Positions 58,085-64,000 of a DNA stretch of 64,000 nt are shown piece by piece (positions within the stretch are counted from its first letter, which is position 1; every line of letters begins with the position of its first letter). Position numbers and translations under genes: made by a program. The stretch is from Pandoraea faecigallinarum (lineage in GTDB: Bacteria; Pseudomonadota; Gammaproteobacteria; Burkholderiales; Burkholderiaceae), in the NCBI RefSeq assembly GCF_001029105.3, contig NZ_CP011807.3:1736001-1800000 (forward strand), given 5' to 3'. Below the pieces are notes generated by a model that was given only the letters and a program-made list of their open reading frames with translations, made no database searches and had not been told where the DNA came from.

Positions 58085-58124
58085 ATGAAAAATGCCGCAG
58101 CCCCGAAAAGGGTCAGGGCCGCGG
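58085..58124 (-). terminator. Terminator of the prfB-ivy-lysS operon
   Basis: On the minus strand, GCCGCGGCCC pairs imperfectly with GGGGCTGCGGC and is followed by ATTTTTC. It lies 32 nt after the lysS stop. Confidence 0.7.
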
Positions 58125-58155
58125 CTTTGCATGATGCTTGTCGCGTACCGGACGA

Positions 58156-59700
58156 TCAGTCTTCGCGACGCAGGTGCGGGAACAGCAGCACGTCGCGAAT
58201 GTTGGGGCTGTCGGTGAGCAGCATGATCAGTCGATCGATGCCGATACCGCAGCCGCCCGTCGGGGGCATGCCGTACTCGAGCGCGCGAATATAGTCGGCG
58301 TCGTAGTACATCGCTTCTTCGTCCCCGGCATCCTTCTGCTCGACCTGCGCACGGAAACGTGCGGCCTGATCTTCCGGGTCGTTCAGTTCCGAAAAGCCGT
58401 TGGCGATCTCACGACCCGTGATGAACAGTTCGAAGCGCTCGGTAATGCCCGGCACCGTGTCCGAAGCGCGTGCCAGCGGCGAGACTTCCACGGGGTAATC
58501 GACGATGAAAGTCGGCTCCCACAACTGGCTTTCCGCAGTCTCTTCGAACAGAGCCAGTTGCAATGCGCCGAGACCGGCGTTCCTGAACTGCGGTGCGTCG
58601 ACCTTCACGCCGTACTTGCCCAGCGCACCACGCACGAAATCGATGTCCGCGAGCTGCGCATCGGTGTATTCCGGTGCGTACTTGCGGATCGCTTCGACGA
58701 TCGTCAGACGATGGAACGGCTTGGACAGATCCAGTTCGCGGCCCTGATATTCGATCGTCGCGGTACCTCGCGCATCGACGGCGGCACGGCGGATCAAGGC
58801 TTCGGTGAAGTCCATCAACCAGCGGTAGTCCGTATAGGCTGCGTAGAACTCCATCATCGTGAATTCCGGATTGTGACGCGGCGAGACACCTTCATTGCGG
58901 AAGTTACGGTTGATCTCGAACACGCGCTCGAAGCCGCCGACGATCAGGCGCTTCAGATAAAGCTCCGGCGCGATACGCAGATACATCTGCATATCCAGCG
59001 CGTTGTGATGCGTGATGAACGGCTTGGCGGCCGCACCGCCCGGAATCGGGTGCAGCATCGGCGTTTCGACTTCCATGAAGTCGGCGTTCGTCATGTACTG
59101 GCGAATCGATGCGATGGCCTTCGCACGGGCGCGGAACGTATTGCGCGTCTCCGGCGAAGTGATGAGATCGACGTAACGCTGGCGATACTTCGTTTCCTGG
59201 TCGGCAAGGCCGTGGAACTTGTCCGGCAGCGGGCGCAGCGCCTTGGCGAGCAGACGCAGCTCCTTGACCTTCACCGACAGTTCGCCGGTACGCGTGCGGA
59301 ACAGCGTGCCGGTTGCGGCGATGATGTCGCCGATGTCCCAGCCCTTGAATGCCGTCATCGAGTCGGCGCCGACGTCATCGCGGCCGATGAAGAACTGGAT
59401 CTGACCGCTGCCGTCCTGCACGGTGGCGAAGGCTGCCTTGCCCATCACGCGCTTGAGCATCATGCGACCGGCCACCGACACGGCGATGGGTTCGGCTTCG
59501 AGCGTTTCGTTGTCGACGTCCCGGTAACGCGCTTGCAGTTCGCCGGCGTGCTGCCCGGGGCGGAAGTCGTTCGGGAATGCCACGCCGCCCGCACGAATCG
59601 CCGACAGTTTCTCGCGACGCTCGGCGATGAGCTTGTTGTCGTCCTGCGGCAGGTCGGTTGCCTGATTGGCCGAGTCGGCCGGGGTGTTTTGATCGGTCAT
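58156..59700 (-). CDS. lysS: Lysine--tRNA ligase (class II)
   Basis: A 514-aa class II synthetase. An N-terminal OB-fold anticodon domain (about 60-160) is followed by the catalytic core with motif 2 [20 protein letters not shown] and motif 3 [12 protein letters not shown] near the C-terminus. The start at 59700 gives [13 protein letters not shown]. It is the last gene of an operon with prfB and ivy, 16 nt after ivy. Confidence 0.97.
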   Translation of the reverse strand: MTDQNTPADSANQATDLPQDDNKLIAERREKLSAIRAGGVAFPNDFRPGQHAGELQARYRDVDNETLEAEPIAVSVAGRMMLKRVMGKAAFATVQDGSGQIQFFIGRDDVGADSMTAFKGWDIGDIIAATGTLFRTRTGELSVKVKELRLLAKALRPLPDKFHGLADQETKYRQRYVDLITSPETRNTFRARAKAIASIRQYMTNADFMEVETPMLHPIPGGAAAKPFITHHNALDMQMYLRIAPELYLKRLIVGGFERVFEINRNFRNEGVSPRHNPEFTMMEFYAAYTDYRWLMDFTEALIRRAAVDARGTATIEYQGRELDLSKPFHRLTIVEAIRKYAPEYTDAQLADIDFVRGALGKYGVKVDAPQFRNAGLGALQLALFEETAESQLWEPTFIVDYPVEVSPLARASDTVPGITERFELFITGREIANGFSELNDPEDQAARFRAQVEQKDAGDEEAMYYDADYIRALEYGMPPTGGCGIGIDRLIMLLTDSPNIRDVLLFPHLRRED

Positions 59701-59716
59701 GATGCGAACGATGAGG

Positions 59717-60196
59717 TTATTCGGTAAAACGCAGCGTGTGGAGCAGGGCATTCTTGAGCGAGCCGTCGGGCGCACCCAGCCAGATCAGTTCGGTGCGGTC
59801 CTGATGTGGGCTGGCATTGGCCGTTGCACTCGGGTCTCGCACAAACAGCGCCGCGATCGCCTGTGAGCGCGGTTCGTACAAAATGTGGACGTACTCGCTG
59901 GGGCAGTCGTGTGGCTTGCAACTCTGCACCAGCAGCCAGGGTTTGCCGGCGACGCTCACACGTTGCGACGGCGTTGACGTTCCTCCCTGACGCACCCACG
60001 CGGGCACGGTGCGCGGTGCAACGATGCGTGCATAGGCGCCCGAGAAATCCGGGCGCTTCAACAGTTCATGCAGGTACGGTCCCGTCTCGGGACTTGCACC
60101 CGGTGCGCCCGGCGTACTGGCCGGGGCAGCAACGGCGGCGCGCTGCATGCACAGCGCACCCACCACCCACACGGCCAGCGTGCGGACAAACGCCAT
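59717..60196 (-). CDS. ivy: Ivy-type periplasmic lysozyme inhibitor
   Basis: A 159-aa exported protein. The signal peptide spans about residues 1-23 (cleavage near AVAA). The diagnostic Ivy inhibitory loop CKPHDC is at 93-98; its disulfide-stabilised His blocks the active site of c-type lysozyme. The surrounding PWLLVQ and the [18 protein letters not shown] strands fit the Ivy fold. The length matches E. coli Ivy (157). It starts 3 nt after prfB and ends 16 nt before lysS, so it is translated within that operon. Confidence 0.87.
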   Translation of the reverse strand: MAFVRTLAVWVVGALCMQRAAVAAPASTPGAPGASPETGPYLHELLKRPDFSGAYARIVAPRTVPAWVRQGGTSTPSQRVSVAGKPWLLVQSCKPHDCPSEYVHILYEPRSQAIAALFVRDPSATANASPHQDRTELIWLGAPDGSLKNALLHTLRFTE

Positions 60197-60199
60197 TCC

Positions 60200-61304
60200 T
60201 TACACGCCCTGCTTGAGGCTCGCCGAGATGAAATCGTCCAGATCGCCATCGAGCACCTTGCCGGTGTTGCCGGTTTCCACGCTGGTGCGCAGATCCTTCA
60301 CACGGGACTGGTCGAGAACGTACGAGCGAATCTGGTGCCCCCAGCCCACATCCGTCTTGCTCGATTCGAGCTTGTCCTGCTCGGCACGACGCTTGCGCAT
60401 TTCGTGCTCGAACAGACGCGAGCGGAGCATGTCCCACGCTTCGGCGCGGTTACGGTGCTGTGAGCGGTCGTTCTGGCAGGCCACCACGATACCCGTCGGG
60501 ATGTGCGTGAGACGCACGGCGGAGTCGGTTTTGTTGATGTGCTGACCGCCCGCGCCCGAGGCACGATACGTATCGGTACGCACGTCGGCCGGATTGATTT
60601 CGATGTCGATCGAATCGTCGACTTCCGGATACACGAACAGGCTGGCGAACGAGGTGTGACGGCCGCCCGACGAGTCGAACGGCGACTTGCGCACCAGACG
60701 GTGCACGCCGGTCTCCGTGCGCAGATAACCGTAAGCGTAATCGCCGGTGACCTTGATGGAGGCGCTTTTGATGCCGGCGACGTCGCCGTCCGACACTTCG
60801 AGCACTTCGGCCTTGAAGCCCTTGCGTTCGCAATAGCGCAGATACTGGCGCAGCAACATGCCGGCCCAGTCGTTTGCCTCGGTACCGCCGGCGCCGGCCT
60901 GGATGTCGATGAAGCAGTTGTTCGGGTCGGCCGGATTGTTGAACATCCGGCGGAACTCCATCTCGCCCACGCGTGCGGCAAGACCCTGCGTGTCGCTTTC
61001 CAGCGCCACGAGCGAGTCTTCGTCGCCCTCGTCGCGGGCCATGTCGAACAGTTCCTGCGTATCGGAAAGCCCCGCGTCGAGCTCGGTCAGGTTGGTGACC
61101 ACGCTATCGAGCGCCTTCTTTTCCTTGCCCAGCGCCTGGGCGCGCTTGGAATCGTTCCAGATGTTGGGGTCTTCGAGTTCCTTGTTGACTTCGGTCAGGC
61201 GAGCTTGCTTGACATCGAAGTCAAAGATACCCCCTGAGCTCGCCAACGCGGGTGCGCAGGTCGGCGAGCAGGGATTCGAGGGCGTTGAGACGTTCTGCTT
61301 CCAT
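60200..61304 (-). CDS. prfB: Peptide chain release factor 2 (programmed +1 frameshift)
   Basis: Release factor for UGA and UAA stops. Translation starts at ATG 61304 ([16 protein letters not shown]), runs 27 codons to an in-frame TGA at 61223-61221, and shifts +1 into the main frame (from 61222) for 340 more codons; total 367 aa, close to E. coli RF2 (365). The codon-recognition SPF and the catalytic GGQ ([12 protein letters not shown]) are present. The gene is intact despite appearing as two ORFs. ivy and lysS follow. Confidence 0.96.
61220..61235 (-). promoter_or_regulatory. RF2 autoregulatory frameshift site
   Basis: On the minus strand, AGGGGG, then TAT, CTT, TGA and C, has the canonical order: a Shine-Dalgarno-like element, slippery CTT, TGA stop and a following C. 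Low RF2 lets CTT slip +1 (skipping base 61223), so RF2 regulates its own synthesis. Confidence 0.95.
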
Positions 61305-61352
61305 GAGCTATGACTATTGCGAATTCGGGAAAACCGCAATTATAGCGCAGCG

Positions 61353-61386
61353 AAGCCCCCGTTTCCCTCACTTTTCGGGGGCTTTT
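61353..61386. terminator. Hairpin between the DUF1127 gene and prfB
   Basis: AAGCCCCCG / CGGGGGCTT with a 16-nt loop, followed by TT on the plus strand. It may end the DUF1127 transcript before prfB; the minus-strand T-tract is poor. Confidence 0.5.
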
Positions 61387-61406
61387 GGCGAGTTTCGGAC
61401 AGTGAC

Positions 61407-61628
61407 TTATCGCGACGTCTGACGCAGGCCGAATGCGTCGCGTGCGTAGCCCACATCAGCGAGCGAGGTCTCATCGAACGCTGCGAGCGCTTCGGCCTGA
61501 CGCGTTTGTTCGTAATGCAGGCGCCACTGCTCGACGGCGCGAAAGAACAGGCCGAGCGGGGTGACCGGCGTGGCAATGGCCGGGCGCGAGGCATTGACGT
61601 TGGCGGCGGCGGACAGAGGGCGGTTCAT
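61407..61628 (-). CDS. DUF1127-like small protein
   Basis: A 73-aa protein with AAAGGAAC before the ATG. The C-terminal half (RAVEQWRLHYEQTRQAEALA, then FDETSLADVGYARDAFGL) follows the DUF1127 pattern of a helix ending in a DxxLxDIG-like turn. DUF1127 proteins include small RNA-binding regulators in other proteobacteria. It is divergent from a LysR gene. Confidence 0.75.
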   Translation of the reverse strand: MNRPLSAAANVNASRPAIATPVTPLGLFFRAVEQWRLHYEQTRQAEALAAFDETSLADVGYARDAFGLRQTSR

Positions 61629-61750
61629 GATGGGCGTTCCTTTCGTTCCTTGACTAAGGCGCGGTGTGCTGACCGAGGCGGAATACCCCAGGTAGACGCC
61701 GCACTAGGGATAACCCGGAATTTATGAGTTTCTCATGAGTTAAAAAGTGA

Positions 61751-61764
61751 ATTGTTCAGACAAT
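61751..61764. promoter_or_regulatory. ATTGTTCAGACAAT palindrome in the DUF1127/LysR region
   Basis: A 14-nt inverted repeat (ATTGT-N4-ACAAT) with TGA/TCA flanks lies in the AT-rich middle of the 278-nt divergent region. It contains the T-N11-A spacing of LysR boxes and is the best candidate operator. Confidence 0.5.
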
Positions 61765-61906
61765 TTTGTTCACTATTATTGAACTGATGTGCGGCGTCGC
61801 ATAACATGCCCCGACGGGGGCGGAGGTGCTACCGTATGCGTCACTCCCTAGCTTTCCTTCCGCCATTTGTTGCCGCCGCCACGTTAGCTGCGCCCCGGAG
61901 AGCGTC

Positions 61907-62803
61907 ATGGATTTTCTGCAACTTCAGACCTTCAAGGCCATCGTGGACGAAGGCAGTGTGCTGGGAGCGGCCGAAGCGCTGCATTGCGTGCAGTCGAACG
62001 TGACGGCGCGAATCCGTTCCCTCGAACACACGGTCGGCGTCAAGCTGTTCCATCGGCAAGGGCGCCGCCTGCAACTCACGCCGAGCGGGCGCACATTGCT
62101 GGGGTATGCGGACCGGATTCTCGCGCTGTCGCGCGAAGCGAGCGCTGCGCTCAATCCGGCGAGCGAGCCGGCCGGCGACTTTTCGCTGGGGGCGATCGAA
62201 TCGTCGGCGACGTCGCGTCTGCCGGCGGTGCTCGCCCGGTTTCACGCGGCGTATCCGAAAGTCCGTCTCAATCTGGTGACCGACACGTCGTTGAATCTGC
62301 TCGACGAGATTCAACACGGCCGAGTGGACGCGGCGCTGATTGCGGGGACTGCCTGTCTGGAGGCGCAAGCGCAGATGTCGGTGGTGGCCGACGAGATCTA
62401 CCGCGAGCCGAGCGTGCTCGTCGCCCCCGCGCGTGCAGGGCGTGTGCACGAAGCCGCCGATCTGGCGGGGGCCACCCTTCTCATGTGGCCGCCGGGCTGC
62501 CCTTATCGCGGCACGATGGAGCAGTGGCTTGCCGCGAATGCGGTGACGCCGGGCCGCATACTGAGTTACGGCAGCTACGCCACCATCGTGGCGTGCGTCG
62601 GGGCAGGGGTGGGCTATTCGCTGGTGCCGCGCGGCATCTATCAGCGTTATCGGCAGGAGGCGAACATCGTCGGCCACGCGATGGAAGATCTGGCGGCCGT
62701 GCCCAACTTTTTCGTGCGGCACCGGGGTGTCGACGTGCATCCGGCACGAGAGGCATTTCTGCGTGTCATGCGCGACTACGTCGCCGAAGCGCAGTCTGCG
62801 TAG
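61907..62803 (+). CDS. LysR-family regulator
   Basis: A 298-aa LTTR. The helix-turn-helix is MDFLQLQTFKAIVDEGSVLG followed by HCVQSNVTARIRSLEHTVGV. The effector domain (about 88-290) includes CVGAGVGYSLVP. The start has GGAG 8 nt upstream (CCGGAGAGCGTC). It is divergent from the DUF1127 gene, which it probably controls; the effector is unknown. Confidence 0.9.
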   Translation: MDFLQLQTFKAIVDEGSVLGAAEALHCVQSNVTARIRSLEHTVGVKLFHRQGRRLQLTPSGRTLLGYADRILALSREASAALNPASEPAGDFSLGAIESSATSRLPAVLARFHAAYPKVRLNLVTDTSLNLLDEIQHGRVDAALIAGTACLEAQAQMSVVADEIYREPSVLVAPARAGRVHEAADLAGATLLMWPPGCPYRGTMEQWLAANAVTPGRILSYGSYATIVACVGAGVGYSLVPRGIYQRYRQEANIVGHAMEDLAAVPNFFVRHRGVDVHPAREAFLRVMRDYVAEAQSA

Positions 62804-62817
62804 CGGGACTTCGGCGA

Positions 62818-64000
62818 TCAGCCTTGAGCGTGCTCGATGATCATTTGCACACGGGATACGCCGTTAAAGGTGTCCGCAGCGAGGCGATACGCGAACCGCG
62901 CACGGCTGGGCAGTGTATCGGCATGGTTGAACCAGATCGCATTAAAGCGCATGCGACCGCGCCCGAGTTGCAGTTTCAGATGCTTATCCTTGAGGATCGC
63001 CTGCGAGAGCACTTCGAATTCCCCCGAGAAGACCGGCGGCGGAAAACCTTGCCCCCAGACCTGCGCATCCAGCATGGCGACGAACGGTGGCACGAAACAA
63101 TCGTCATCGATGTCGCCATCGGTTTCGATGACGCGCGAGAGCGCTTTTTCGTCCAGCCACGCTTGTCCGACGGCTTCGAATGCGGCCTGAAAGCGCGGCA
63201 GGGCGTCGGCGGCAATCGTCAGGCCGGCGGCCATGGCATGCCCGCCGAACTTGCCGACGAGGCCGGGTTCGCGCTTCGTGACGAGATCGAGTGCGTCGCG
63301 CAAGTGGAAGCCGGGAATCGAGCGCCCCGAGCCTTTGATCTGCCCGTCGTCGCCGGGGGCGAAGACGATGGTCGGGCGATAGAACTTCTCTTTCAGGCGG
63401 GCCGCCACGATCCCGATTACGCCCTGATGCCACGTTTCGTTAAACGCACACAACGTCGTTGCCGCACGCGGGTCGAAGCGCGCCAGATCCGCCAGTGCTT
63501 CCTGTTGCATGCCCGCTTCGATTTCGCGGCGTTCGCGGTTCATCGCGTCGAGTTCCTGCGCGAGCGTCCAGGCGCGGGCGTCGTCGTCGGTGAGCAGGCA
63601 TTCGATGCCGAGCGACATGTCGGCCAGGCGTCCTGCGGCATTCAGGCGCGGACCCAGCCCGAACCCCAGGTCGAAGCTGCCGGCTTGCCGCGCGTTGCGA
63701 GCGGCCGCGCGAAAGAGGGCGTTGACGCCGGGGTGCATACGCCCGGCGCGCATGCGCGAGAGGCCCTGCGCCACCAGAATGCGGTTGTTGGCGTCGAGCT
63801 TGACCACGTCCGCCACGGTGCCCAGCGCCACGAGATCGAGCAACGTATCGAGACGCGGCTGTTCGCGCGTGTCGAAGGCGCCACGTTCGCGCAATTCGGC
63901 GCGAAGTGCCAGCAGCACATAGAACATCACACCGACACCGGCGAGATTCTTGCTGGGGAACTCGCAGCCCGGCTGATTCGGATTGACGATGCAGCGCGCG
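62818..64000 (-). CDS. recJ: Single-stranded-DNA exonuclease RecJ, C-terminal part
   Basis: The reading frame is open to the window edge; about 393 codons are present. The DHHA1 domain is recognisable by GGHAMAAGLTI, and upstream parts include ALGTVADVVKLDANNR and LNAAGRLADMS, the end of the DHH phosphoesterase core. The C-terminal OB-like domain follows. The N-terminal DHH catalytic residues lie outside the window. RecJ is a 5'-3' exonuclease in recombination and mismatch repair. Confidence 0.93.
   Translation of the reverse strand, partial: ARCIVNPNQPGCEFPSKNLAGVGVMFYVLLALRAELRERGAFDTREQPRLDTLLDLVALGTVADVVKLDANNRILVAQGLSRMRAGRMHPGVNALFRAAARNARQAGSFDLGFGLGPRLNAAGRLADMSLGIECLLTDDDARAWTLAQELDAMNRERREIEAGMQQEALADLARFDPRAATTLCAFNETWHQGVIGIVAARLKEKFYRPTIVFAPGDDGQIKGSGRSIPGFHLRDALDLVTKREPGLVGKFGGHAMAAGLTIAADALPRFQAAFEAVGQAWLDEKALSRVIETDGDIDDDCFVPPFVAMLDAQVWGQGFPPPVFSGEFEVLSQAILKDKHLKLQLGRGRMRFNAIWFNHADTLPSRARFAYRLAADTFNGVSRVQMIIEHAQG

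Noticed and set aside
60200..61304. prfB as a pseudogene because of the in-frame TGA at codon 28
   Set aside because: The TGA is part of the canonical RF2 frameshift site with the SD-like element and CTT-TGA-C.

Overview
The window is chromosomal DNA of a betaproteobacterium in the order Burkholderiales, most likely family Burkholderiaceae and Pandoraea-like. This assignment rests on high GC, IscR-IscSUA-HscBA-Fdx-IscX synteny, a solitary RnfB beside endonuclease III, an intracellular PHA depolymerase, and DUF1841, DUF2322, DUF2917, DUF3565 and PF10136 proteins. It is an inference from gene content, not from a database match. I see no rRNA, tRNA, insertion sequence, prophage or CRISPR array. 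Nearly all of it is conserved core genome.

Layout. 1-9.7 kb: start of a lipoprotein gene, a photolyase, a candidate 6S RNA, a urea-transporter-family gene, glnS, small membrane proteins, an ElaA-type acetyltransferase and the ABC-F ATPase Uup. 9.9-16.6 kb: parE and parC (topoisomerase IV), flanking a DUF4399 protein and a lytic transglycosylase, then a CopD-like membrane protein. 16.6-25 kb: a LysR/MFS divergent pair; a minus-strand run of RidA, an aminotransferase, an EamA transporter and a glyoxalase-like protein; and a DUF2917/MocR divergent pair with three operator-like repeats. 25-36.3 kb: htpG behind a sigma-32-type promoter, ubiC, a DNA glycosylase, a spermidine-synthase-like protein, a BenE transporter, a MoxR/VWA pair, two cytochromes c, DUF1841 and a second EamA transporter. 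36.4-47.5 kb: RutE-like nitroreductase, nth, rnfB, a TetR regulator, phaZ, an aromatic aminotransferase, uvrB, a low-molecular-weight phosphatase and a PF10136 membrane protein. 47.6-53.7 kb: a complete isc operon with an IscR-type promoter and an inserted DUF3565 gene. 53.8-58 kb: a glycine-zipper protein, a GT87-like membrane protein and two unrecognised ORFs; this is the most accessory-looking part. 58-64 kb: lysS, an Ivy-type lysozyme inhibitor and prfB with its programmed +1 frameshift, a DUF1127/LysR divergent pair and the C-terminal part of recJ.

The genes most clearly working together are the isc cluster (Fe-S assembly), parE/parC, MoxR/VWA, the tandem cytochromes and prfB-ivy-lysS. 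No clearly new multigene system was found. The best leads are Ivy embedded 3 and 16 nt from its neighbours in a translation operon, the orphan pair at 56.2-58.0 kb, facing DnaA boxes before parE, a TGC-rich inverted repeat before phaZ, three direct repeats before the MocR gene, a solitary 20-bp palindrome before htpG, and a DUF3565 protein inside the isc operon.
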